Part shown: piece after piece, positions 1 to 5,132 of the stretch
Position numbering within the stretch: position 1 is the stretch's first letter
Layout of the letters: each line of letters opens with the position of its first letter
NCBI GenBank assembly: GCA_016180765.1
Contig: JACPAP010000203.1
Location: 1 to 5,132, forward strand
Length of the DNA stretch: 5,132 nt
Source of the DNA: Gemmatimonadota bacterium
GTDB taxonomy: Bacteria > Gemmatimonadota > Gemmatimonadetes > Gemmatimonadales > GWC2-71-9
Reading direction: 5' to 3'
Position numbers and translations under genes: made by a program
Notes under the pieces: model-generated
Told to the model about the DNA's origin: nothing
Database searches by the model: none
Seen by the model: only the letters and a program-made list of their open reading frames with translations

Positions 1-287
1 CCGAGCGTGGTGTGCGCCGAGACGGTGATGGCGTGGCTCGCGTCCACCCGCGCCAGCTCCTCGATCAGCACGATGTAGGACAGGTAGTCCATCCCGGCGC
101 CGCTCAATGCTTCAGGCCACGTGCTTCCGAGGAACCCGAGCTCGCCCATCTTCTTCACGTTGACCCAGGGGAACTCGGCGTCAAGGTCGAATTGGCGCGC
201 GACCGGTTTGATCTCCCGCTCGGCGAAATCACGGACCAGTTGGCGGAGCTGGTGGTGTTGGTGTGTGAGATAGGGGGGGTCGATCAT
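1..287 (-). CDS. Acyl-CoA dehydrogenase, N-terminal part (runs off the window)
   Basis: The first 95 residues of an acyl-CoA dehydrogenase, a flavoenzyme that introduces the alpha-beta double bond into acyl-CoA thioesters and passes electrons to electron-transfer flavoprotein. Visible is the all-alpha N-terminal domain of the family: a helix with LVRDFAEREIKP (residues 18-29), then KKMGELGFLG (45-54), GAGMDYLSY (63-71) and IEELARVDASHAITVSAH (75-92). The usual PEEYGG-type turn appears as PEALSG at 58-63, a mild deviation. The substrate-binding and catalytic parts lie outside the window, so chain-length or branched-chain specificity (short-chain, isovaleryl/LiuA or citronellyl/AtuD type) cannot be decided. 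The start is ATG at 287; an in-frame GTG lies 18 nt upstream and no clear Shine-Dalgarno sequence precedes either. A 68-nt gap with an inverted repeat separates it from the helicase gene, which suggests it may have its own promoter. The family call is firm. Confidence 0.93.
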   Translation of the reverse strand, partial: MIDPPYLTHQHHQLRQLVRDFAEREIKPVARQFDLDAEFPWVNVKKMGELGFLGSTWPEALSGAGMDYLSYIVLIEELARVDASHAITVSAHTTL

Positions 288-334
288 GGTACAGAAGCTA
301 CTCACTGGCTTCGATCAACGACAACGGACGGGCA

Positions 335-351
335 ACGTGCATCGTGCACGT
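335..351. promoter_or_regulatory. Perfect inverted repeat, candidate operator upstream of the acyl-CoA dehydrogenase
   Basis: ACGTGCA-TCG-TGCACGT: two perfect 7-nt arms separated by 3 nt. It lies in the 68-nt gap between the helicase stop and the acyl-CoA dehydrogenase start, centred about 56 nt upstream of the ATG. A 17-nt dyad with a short spacer is the usual shape of a site for a dimeric repressor (TetR or GntR type), and such regulators commonly control acyl-CoA dehydrogenase genes. No regulator gene is in the window, so the operator role is inference. As RNA it could also form a small hairpin, with flanking GGG and CCC able to extend the stem across a 2-nt bulge, but no U-run follows on the minus strand. 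Confidence 0.4.
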
Positions 352-355
352 CCCT

Positions 356-1453
356 TCATCCACAGCGATCACAGCCTGAGCACGTGGTCAGCGGTTCCCC
401 GAGGTAGTTCAGTAATACCGCCCGCCGGCATCGCCTCGTCGTCACATAGCGCCGCATGGTCTCCAGGCCCCGCCGCGCCGCCTGGGCGTGGCTGATAGAC
501 GCCGGGCTTCCGGGTGACGGATGCCCCCGCGCCAGCCGCGCAGCCAGCGCCAGGTCGTGATCCCGCCACAATAGCACGCACCGCGCGGGCTGCCCATCTC
601 GCCCGGCGCGACCGGCCTCCTGGTAGTACGACTCGGGCCTCGCGGGGACACCCACGTGGACCACCAGCCGCACGTCGGGCTTGTCGATTCCCATGCCGAA
701 GGCGGTGGTGGCTACCATCACCCGGATTTCCGCGTCCAGGAACCGCTTGAGCAGCGCCCGGCGGGCGGGCCCGGGGAGCCCGGCGTGGTACGGCGCCGCA
801 GAGAAGCCATGCCAGCGGAGGACCTTGGCGATGCCGTCGGCGCGGTTCTTGGTAGGCACATAGACGATCGCGCTGCCGCGGGACACGGTGCGGAGCAGCC
901 TGGTGAGCTCGGTGAAGCGGGCCGGCTCGGTTGCCATGCGGCGGACCGCAAAGTACAGATTGCCCCGGTCGAAGGAGGTCAGGACCGACACCGGCCGCCG
1001 CAGGCCCAGTACCGTGCAGATGTCCGCGCGGGTGTCCGGTGTGGCCGTTGCGGTGAGCGCAATGGTTGGCGGGCCGCCGAGGGCAGCCCGCAGCCGCCCC
1101 AGCCGCCGGTAGTGAGGCCGGAAGTCGTGGCCCCACTCCGAGATACAGTGCGCCTCGTCCACCGCGAGGAGCGACACGGAGCGATCGCCCAGGATCCGCG
1201 GAACGGTCTTGAGTCGCTCGGGGGCGACGTAGAGCAGACGGAAGCGACCGGCTCGCGTCGCCTCCCGCACGGCGCCCTGAACTTCGGGCGTTTGGGTACT
1301 GCTCAGATAGGCTGCCGCGACGCCCCGCGCGCGCAGCGCCGTGACCTGGTCCTGCATCAAGGAGATGAGCGGTGACACCACCAGCGTGAGGCCAGGCAGC
1401 AGGAGGGCGGGCACCTGATAACACAGGGATTTCCCCGCACCGGTTGGCAGCAC
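356..1453 (-). CDS. RecQ-family ATP-dependent DNA helicase, truncated at the N-terminus
   Basis: A superfamily 2 DNA helicase of the RecQ family, an ATP-driven 3'-5' unwinding enzyme acting in recombination and repair. Motifs in order: Walker A LPTGAGKS (residues 2-9), Ia VVSPLISLMQDQ (25-36), DEAH box and RecQ aromatic loop VDEAHCISEWGHDFRPHY (98-115), III ALTATAT (132-138), IV SAIVYVPTKNRAD (194-206), V VMVATTAFGMGIDKPDVR (245-262), VI SYYQEAGRAGRDG (275-287). The C-terminus has a zinc site with C342, C358, C361 and C364, and then stops; the winged-helix RQC and HRDC domains of longer RecQ proteins are absent. The core is intact but the protein begins at Walker A: the usual 40-50 residues before it, with the FRxGQ adenine-binding motif, are missing. 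Family similarity continues back to about 1460 (ARLAVLPTG), then meets an in-frame TGA at 1472-1474. The GTG at 1453 is the first common start codon and has no Shine-Dalgarno sequence. A decaying gene, an upstream frameshift or a sequence error are all possible. I therefore leave the symbol blank. Confidence 0.85.
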   Translation of the reverse strand: MLPTGAGKSLCYQVPALLLPGLTLVVSPLISLMQDQVTALRARGVAAAYLSSTQTPEVQGAVREATRAGRFRLLYVAPERLKTVPRILGDRSVSLLAVDEAHCISEWGHDFRPHYRRLGRLRAALGGPPTIALTATATPDTRADICTVLGLRRPVSVLTSFDRGNLYFAVRRMATEPARFTELTRLLRTVSRGSAIVYVPTKNRADGIAKVLRWHGFSAAPYHAGLPGPARRALLKRFLDAEIRVMVATTAFGMGIDKPDVRLVVHVGVPARPESYYQEAGRAGRDGQPARCVLLWRDHDLALAARLARGHPSPGSPASISHAQAARRGLETMRRYVTTRRCRRAVLLNYLGEPLTTCSGCDRCG

Positions 1454-1526
1454 CGCCAGGCGCGCACCAGCTCATCGGCTTTTGCTACCGTGGGTGTCGG
1501 CGATGAGAGTCCCATAGGAACCGAAA

Positions 1527-1557
1527 CGCGGTCGAACGATATTGTCGTCCGACCGCG
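1527..1557 (-). terminator. Hairpin after the peptidase gene, probable terminator
   Basis: Two 13-nt arms (1527-1539 and 1545-1557) pair around a 5-nt loop. Read on the minus strand, CGCGGTCGGACGA pairs with TCGTTCGACCGCG, with a single G-U wobble. The hairpin begins 38 nt after the peptidase stop codon and is followed on the minus strand by only TTT and then mixed sequence, so the U-tract is poor. The placement and strong GC stem fit a transcription end or 3' mRNA protection for the peptidase transcript. If it terminates, the helicase gene would need its own promoter in the remaining roughly 70 nt. Confidence 0.5.
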
Positions 1558-1595
1558 TGAACGCTGGTACCAAACTCGCGCGTAGCGCGGGCCGT

Positions 1596-3689
1596 TTATT
1601 GCGTGCCGTCAGCGGCCGGCTTGGTTCCCTTGCGCCTGATCCATCGGTCCATCCACTCTTTCTGGGCCTTCGCGGTTTCGTATTGGAGGCCCGGCTCGCT
1701 GGGCCCGTGGCCGGTGCGCGGCAGCCACAGCAGCTCGGTCGGCACGTTCAACGCCTTGAGCGTGCGATAGAGCAGCATCGCCTGATTCGGCGGCACCCGC
1801 AGATCGTTCCGGCCATGGACGACCAACGTGGGCGTCTTGGCGTTGCGCATGTGTGCCAGCGGCGAAGACTTCTGGTACACCTCCCAGGCGCCGTCCGCCC
1901 AGGGGCTGGTGCCGCCGAAATAGGCCTCGAACACGTGGATGATGTCCTGCGTGGCCCACATGGCGATGGCCTCGGTGATCCCGGCGCCCACTACCGCCGC
2001 CTTGAAGCGATCGGTCTGCGAGATGGTCCACGCGGTCAGGTAGCCGCCGTAGCTCCACCCCATGACGCCGAGCGAGTCCCGATGGGCGATGCCGCGGGCG
2101 ATCAGCGTGTCCACCCCGGTCATGATGTCCCGGAAGTCCAGCCCGCCCCAGTCCCTGACCACGGCCTGCTGGGTCGCGTCGCCGTAGCCACTGGAGCCCC
2201 TGGGATTGGGAAGCAGCACCGCGTACCCATCCGCGGCGTAGCGCTGGGCGTCCGCATTGAAGGACGAGGCCTGGAAGTTCTGCACGAAGACGCCCGATGG
2301 ACCTCCGTGAATTTTCACCACCAGCGGGGCCGCTCCGCGAGCGGGCGTCCAGCCGGCCGGATACACCAGGATACCTTCGATCTGACGGCCGTCTACGCTC
2401 TTCCACCGGATCACGTCGCTCAGGCCTGCGGCCCACGGCGCGGCATCGGCGTTGTGCCGCGTCAAGGGGGTAAAGTTCTTGAGCCCGTCCTCATCCGGCT
2501 GGTTCGCCTCGTCGGCCGCGTACAGTTCTTGAGGCCTGGTCATGCTCTCGCGCACGTACGCCATGCGCCGGCCGTCCTTCGAGAAACTCACCTGACTCAC
2601 CACTCCCTGACTGCCGGAGAGGCGCACCGCCTTCCGGGAGACGAGTGGTAGGTAGAACAGCCCGCGCGTGGTGCCCACCGTGGCCATGAAGAATGCGCCC
2701 TTACCGTCGGGGGTGAGCTGATAGTCGGAGGGCTCCGCATCGAGGTCCGGCGAGACGTCTTCCGGCGTCCCTCCGTCCTTCGACATGCGGTAGACCCGGC
2801 TCTGTCCCACGCGGTAGCGATCGGTCTGCATGGCGTGGTAGTAGATGAGCGCCCCGTCCGGACTGAAAACGGGCGAGTCGTCGGGGCCGGGGTTGTCGGT
2901 GAGCTTGCGCGGCGCGGCACCCGAATCCGTGGCCACCAGGTAGATATCGCTCCGCCATCCGTCAGTGATGTTGGGCGACGGCGCGGCCGAGAACCCGATG
3001 GCCTTGCCGTCCGGGCTCACGCTGAACCGGCCCACCGAGTATCCCGCGCCGGACGTCACGCGCCGCGCCTTCTTGGCCGCCACGTCCAGCAGCCACAGGT
3101 GGGTGTATTCGCCGGGCTCGTCCTCCACGGCCACGTCACGGCCCTGGTCCTTCGTCTCTTTGGCCTCGACGGGTTCCGGGTCTTGGGCGGTGAACCCGAT
3201 CCACCTGCCGTCCGGAGACCATTCGAAGCTGGTGATCGCCGTCTCGTGCTCGAACAGCTTCTCCGGCTCCCCGCCCCGCGGCTCCATCAGGTAGAGGGCC
3301 CGCTTGCCTTCTTTGCCGTCCGGCTCGGGGCGCACGGAGAGAAACGCGAACGCGCGACCGTCCGGCCGCCATCGGGGGCTCGTGTCTTCTTTGGGATTCC
3401 GGGTGAGCTGGATGTTTTCGGGCCGGGCCCGCTCGGGCAGGGTGAGGAGCCAGATGTCCGTGTTGGCCTGGTTCTTCTCGAGGTCCGCGACCCGCGCCGT
3501 GTACAGGACCTGCTGGCCATCCGGCGACATCTGCACCCCGCCCAGCGCCTTGACCTTGAAGAGGTCCTCCAGCGTGGGGTGCGCGCCGGCGGCCGCGGTG
3601 CTTTGAGCCGCGAGGCCCGGCGATTGAGCGACCAAGCCCATCACTACGATTGTCGCAATCCTTAGCGGACGTCGATCTCTTCGTACCAT
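1596..3689 (-). CDS. Secreted S9-family peptidase (prolyl oligopeptidase / acylaminoacyl-peptidase-like)
   Basis: A 697-residue serine peptidase of clan SC, family S9, which cleaves short peptides, probably in the periplasm or outside the cell. Residues 1-29 look like a Sec signal peptide: basic MVRRDRRPLR, a hydrophobic run around 11-21, then small residues near 27-34. Seven SPDG-type repeats (about 55, 108, 158, 225, 276, 326 and 370) mark a seven-bladed propeller that limits substrate size. The alpha/beta-hydrolase domain follows: HGGPSG (461-466), PNPRGSSGYG (494-503), nucleophile Ser546 in GWSYGGY, Asp629 in HGRND, and His661 in TGHG. The triad is complete and the length is normal for the family. 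I chose the ATG at 3689 because GGAGG lies 5 nt upstream and the signal peptide then starts correctly; a GTG at 3728 would add 13 residues and lies inside a palindromic repeat. Nothing ties it to the flanking acyl-CoA genes. Exact specificity (dipeptidyl peptidase or acylaminoacyl peptidase) is not resolved. Confidence 0.95.
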   Translation of the reverse strand: MVRRDRRPLRIATIVVMGLVAQSPGLAAQSTAAAGAHPTLEDLFKVKALGGVQMSPDGQQVLYTARVADLEKNQANTDIWLLTLPERARPENIQLTRNPKEDTSPRWRPDGRAFAFLSVRPEPDGKEGKRALYLMEPRGGEPEKLFEHETAITSFEWSPDGRWIGFTAQDPEPVEAKETKDQGRDVAVEDEPGEYTHLWLLDVAAKKARRVTSGAGYSVGRFSVSPDGKAIGFSAAPSPNITDGWRSDIYLVATDSGAAPRKLTDNPGPDDSPVFSPDGALIYYHAMQTDRYRVGQSRVYRMSKDGGTPEDVSPDLDAEPSDYQLTPDGKGAFFMATVGTTRGLFYLPLVSRKAVRLSGSQGVVSQVSFSKDGRRMAYVRESMTRPQELYAADEANQPDEDGLKNFTPLTRHNADAAPWAAGLSDVIRWKSVDGRQIEGILVYPAGWTPARGAAPLVVKIHGGPSGVFVQNFQASSFNADAQRYAADGYAVLLPNPRGSSGYGDATQQAVVRDWGGLDFRDIMTGVDTLIARGIAHRDSLGVMGWSYGGYLTAWTISQTDRFKAAVVGAGITEAIAMWATQDIIHVFEAYFGGTSPWADGAWEVYQKSSPLAHMRNAKTPTLVVHGRNDLRVPPNQAMLLYRTLKALNVPTELLWLPRTGHGPSEPGLQYETAKAQKEWMDRWIRRKGTKPAADGTQ

Positions 3690-3694
3690 GCCGG

Positions 3695-3699
3695 CCTCC
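3695..3699 (-). promoter_or_regulatory. Ribosome binding site of the S9 peptidase gene
   Basis: GGAGG on the minus strand, 5 nt before the ATG at 3689. It is the best Shine-Dalgarno match seen before any gene in this window and decides the start: the longer GTG reading frame from 3728 has no comparable site and would place this sequence inside the coding region. Confidence 0.8.
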
Positions 3700-3724
3700 A
3701 AGGCAAACCGTGTCCCATGGGTTT

Positions 3725-3791
3725 TCACCGCAGAGGGCCCAGAGAAGGTAAAGAGAGTTCTCTCCGTTATTCTCTGCGTCCTCTGCGGTGA
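3725..3791. repeat. Long imperfect palindrome of CGCAGAG-like units, probable dispersed intergenic repeat
   Basis: The ends are perfectly complementary over 12 nt (TCACCGCAGAGG at 3725-3736, CCTCTGCGGTGA at 3780-3791). Inside, the arms continue to pair imperfectly (CAGAGAA at 3740-3746 against TTCTCTG at 3770-3776, then AGAG against CTCT). The right arm holds a direct repeat of CTCTGCG with a 9-nt period (3772-3778 and 3781-3787); the left arm mirrors it with CAGAG at 3731 and 3740. The element fills half of the gap between the hydratase stop and the peptidase start. Neither strand has a T-run after the stem, so it is not a classical intrinsic terminator. From memory, palindromes of this CGCAGAG style recur between genes in many environmental bacterial genomes, which suggests a REP- or MITE-like element. 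Only one copy is in this window, so its dispersed nature is inferred. Confidence 0.65.
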
Positions 3792-3824
3792 TCCGTCATA
3801 TCGCGGCCCGTGCTCAAGCGGTGG

Positions 3825-4586
3825 CTACCGTTTCAAGAACCGCTCCACCGCCTCGCGAAAATCCGGCATGCCTCGCGCCACGGCATTCACCTGCGCGCCC
3901 AGCTTGATGCCGGCCTGAAACTCCAAGCCGTCCAGCGCGTACAGCTGCCGTTTGGTGAGGGCCACGGCGCTGGGGCTCAAGGCGCTGAGGTCGCTCAAGA
4001 CGTGCGCCACGTCGGTCTCGAAGCGCTCGACCGGCATCACCCGCGAGATTAGCCCGAGGTCGAGCGCCTCGCGCGCGGTGAGCAACCGCCCGGTGGTCAC
4101 CAGATCGAAGGCGACCTTCTCGCCCACGGCCCGCCGCAGCATGGCCATCACCATGGCGGGCACGAAGCCTCGTTGGACCTCGGGATAGCCGAACGACGCG
4201 TCCTCCCGCGCCAGGATGATATCGCAGGCGCTGGCCAGGCCGAAGCCTCCGGCGACGGCCCGCCCGTGCACCACCGCCACCACCGGCAGGGGAAGCTCCC
4301 GCATCCGCACGAACACCTGGCCTAACCGCTCGGCGCTCTCGGCGTTGGCTTCTGCCGGCAGCTCGGCGGAGGCCAGCAGCTCCGCCAGGTCCGCGCCCGC
4401 GCTGAAATCCGTACCGGCCCCGCGCAAGGCGACCACCCGCACCTCGCTCGACAGCTCCGCGGTGGTGAGCGCTTCGTGCAACGCCTCCACCAGGCCCGAG
4501 TCAATGGCGTTGCGCTTGTCCGGCCGGTTGAGCGTCAAGTGCAACACGGGGCCGTCGGTGCGGGCCTGGACGCGCTCAGCCGACAC
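3825..4586 (-). CDS. Enoyl-CoA hydratase/isomerase family protein (crotonase; LiuC/AtuE-like)
   Basis: A 253-residue crotonase-fold protein, expected to act on CoA thioesters in the cytoplasm, most simply by adding water to an enoyl-CoA. The family signature is clear: LNRPDKRNAID (19-29), oxyanion-hole segment FSAGADLAEL (61-70), second oxyanion segment HGRAVAGGFGLASACD (107-122), and FGYPEVQRGFVPAM (132-145). By comparison with rat mitochondrial hydratase, the second catalytic glutamate is kept (E136) but the first is replaced by glycine (G116). One-glutamate crotonases occur among methylglutaconyl- and isohexenylglutaconyl-CoA hydratases (LiuC/AtuE-like, from memory), which fits the AtuA-type neighbours. 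The start is GTG at 4586, overlapping the upstream gene by 11 nt, which suggests translational coupling; a weak GGGG lies a few bases upstream. The family is certain; the exact reaction is inference. Confidence 0.93.
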   Translation of the reverse strand: MSAERVQARTDGPVLHLTLNRPDKRNAIDSGLVEALHEALTTAELSSEVRVVALRGAGTDFSAGADLAELLASAELPAEANAESAERLGQVFVRMRELPLPVVAVVHGRAVAGGFGLASACDIILAREDASFGYPEVQRGFVPAMVMAMLRRAVGEKVAFDLVTTGRLLTAREALDLGLISRVMPVERFETDVAHVLSDLSALSPSAVALTKRQLYALDGLEFQAGIKLGAQVNAVARGMPDFREAVERFLKR

Positions 4587-4929
4587 GGGACCCCGGGGGC
4601 GCGGGAATCTCCATCCGAAGCAGGGCCGTGGAAAACACCTTGCCCTGGGCGTCGGTCTTGAGGGAAATGGTGCCGCCGCCGCCCAGCGCGCCGTGCAGCA
4701 AGAAGTTCAAGGCGTAGAGGTTGGGCAACGCGAAGCGCTCCACCGGCCCCTCGATCATGCCGCGAAAATGGCGCGCCACCCGTGAGGCCGTCACGTGCTT
4801 CACCAGCAGGGGGTAGTACTCCGGTTTCAGGGCGATCAGCCCCACGTTCGCCGTGTCGCCCTTGTCGCCGCTCCTCGCATGCGCGAGGTGCAGCAACTGA
4901 ATTGTTCTGTTGCCAGGGCGGCGCTTCAT
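4576..4929 (-). CDS. AtuA-type C-terminal domain protein, encoded as a separate small gene
   Basis: A 117-residue protein matching the C-terminal domain of AtuA (acyclic terpene utilisation) proteins. Recognisable are ARSGDKGDTANVGLI (residues 18-32) and LPNLYALNFLLHG followed by ALGGGG (68-86), the hallmark stretches of this domain; RMEIP (105-109) ends the conserved part. In Pseudomonas AtuA, as I recall, this domain is fused behind the DUF1446 domain; here it is an independent gene starting 25 nt after the upstream DUF1446 gene stops. The two products presumably form a complex that replaces the fused protein. Biochemical function is not well established; genetics in Pseudomonas tie AtuA to citronellol/geraniol breakdown. 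The ATG at 4929 is the only in-frame start upstream of the conserved motif and has only a weak AGG upstream. The 3' end overlaps the hydratase start by 11 nt. There is no signal peptide or membrane segment. Confidence 0.88.
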   Translation of the reverse strand: MKRRPGNRTIQLLHLAHARSGDKGDTANVGLIALKPEYYPLLVKHVTASRVARHFRGMIEGPVERFALPNLYALNFLLHGALGGGGTISLKTDAQGKVFSTALLRMEIPAPPGSRVG

Positions 4930-4954
4930 TGAGCCGGCCTGATACGTTGTCCGT

Positions 4955-5132
4955 TCACGCTTCCAGCACCTCGACCACAGGCCTCACCTCGGCCTTAGGG
5001 ATAAGCGCCGGCCAATACGCCACGATCTCTTCCACCTTGGGCCTCCCGCCCGCGAAGCCGGTCACACTGGGCGGCCCGTTGAGGACCAGCGGCGCGATCT
5101 CGCGCGTGAAGCGCTCCACCGCGCCCAAGTCC
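4955..5132 (-). CDS. AtuA-family (DUF1446) protein, C-terminal end (runs off the window)
   Basis: The last 58 residues of a protein whose open frame enters from the right edge and stops with TGA at 4957-4955. The translated end contains FTREIAPLVLNGPP (residues 8-21 of the visible part), VTGFAGGRPK (23-32) and IVAYWPALIPK (36-46), which I recognise as the closing part of DUF1446/AtuA proteins; these typically end shortly after the AYWPALIPK segment. The C-terminal domain that is fused in Pseudomonas AtuA is instead encoded by the next gene, 25 nt downstream, so the two are almost certainly co-transcribed. Expected to be cytoplasmic and involved in degradation of methyl-branched or isoprenoid acyl-CoAs. 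The call rests on the tail only, so family assignment is good but not complete. Confidence 0.85.
   Translation of the reverse strand, partial: DLGAVERFTREIAPLVLNGPPSVTGFAGGRPKVEEIVAYWPALIPKAEVRPVVEVLEA

Noticed and set aside
285..330. Possible sigma-70 promoter (TTGTCG, 18-nt spacer, TAGCTT) before the acyl-CoA dehydrogenase
   Set aside because: Both boxes match the consensus poorly and the -10 box would lie only a few bases before the start codon, leaving no space for a leader.
656..1375. Plus-strand open frame of 239 codons opposite the helicase
   Set aside because: It is antisense to the helicase motifs I to VI and has no recognisable protein features.
369..1475. Second minus-strand open frame of 368 codons overlapping the helicase in another frame, starting with ATG
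   Set aside because: The helicase motifs are all in the other frame. This frame is low-complexity Arg/Ala/Gly/Pro-rich sequence and is a shadow, despite its better start codon.
1472..1530. Short run GTLIADTHG upstream of the helicase stop codon, resembling the start of YfcE-type metallophosphoesterases
   Set aside because: Only about nine residues resemble the motif, the frame closes within ten codons, and there is no room for the rest of such a protein; most likely chance.
1542..2651. Long plus-strand open frame of 369 codons opposite the peptidase
   Set aside because: It lies fully antisense to a gene with a complete set of S9 motifs, has a composition rich in Arg, Gly, Pro and His typical of GC-rich shadow frames, and shows no recognisable domain.
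2835..3665. Plus-strand open frame of 276 codons opposite the peptidase N-terminal half
   Set aside because: Antisense shadow of the propeller-coding region in GC-rich DNA; no family motif and no ribosome binding site that I could recognise.
3725..3791. Reading the long palindrome as an intrinsic terminator of the hydratase operon
   Set aside because: On the minus strand the stem is followed by AAAA, not a T-run, and the plus strand also lacks one; a repeat element explains the sequence better.

Overview
This is a 5.1 kb, GC-rich bacterial window in which every gene lies on the minus strand. Reading in the direction of transcription (right to left), it holds: the 3' end of an AtuA-type (DUF1446) gene, a separate small gene for the AtuA C-terminal domain, an enoyl-CoA hydratase/isomerase gene, a secreted S9 prolyl-oligopeptidase-family peptidase gene, a RecQ-type helicase gene that has lost its 5' end, and the 5' end of an acyl-CoA dehydrogenase gene. 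Both outer genes run off the window. No rRNA, tRNA, CRISPR array or insertion sequence is visible, and no gap between genes exceeds about 145 bases.

Region by region: positions 3825-5132 form a compact cluster of three genes (25-nt gap, then an 11-nt overlap) that looks like part of a catabolic operon for branched-chain or isoprenoid acyl-CoAs, of the kind known from the acyclic terpene utilisation (Atu) and leucine/isovalerate utilisation (Liu) pathways. A 135-nt gap follows, holding a long imperfect palindrome (3725-3791) built from CGCAGAG-like units, which resembles a dispersed intergenic repeat. The peptidase (1596-3689) carries a signal peptide, a seven-repeat propeller and a complete Ser-Asp-His triad, and is followed by a strong hairpin (1527-1557). 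The helicase (356-1453) begins essentially at its Walker A motif, with an in-frame stop just upstream. A perfect 7-bp inverted repeat (335-351) sits in the short gap before the acyl-CoA dehydrogenase and is a reasonable operator candidate.

The AtuA pair, the hydratase and the acyl-CoA dehydrogenase are the kinds of enzymes that act together in degrading methyl-branched acyl-CoAs. The peptidase and the helicase lie between them and have no obvious link to that pathway, so a functional connection across them is inference.

The host is probably a Gram-negative soil or environmental bacterium with high GC. The secreted S9 peptidase, the AtuA-type cluster and the CGCAGAG palindrome would fit Gemmatimonadota, Acidobacteriota or similar phyla, but the sequence alone does not settle this. 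I see no strong sign of an undescribed system. The most interesting points are the truncated helicase, the palindromic elements, and the crotonase that lacks one of the two classical catalytic glutamates.
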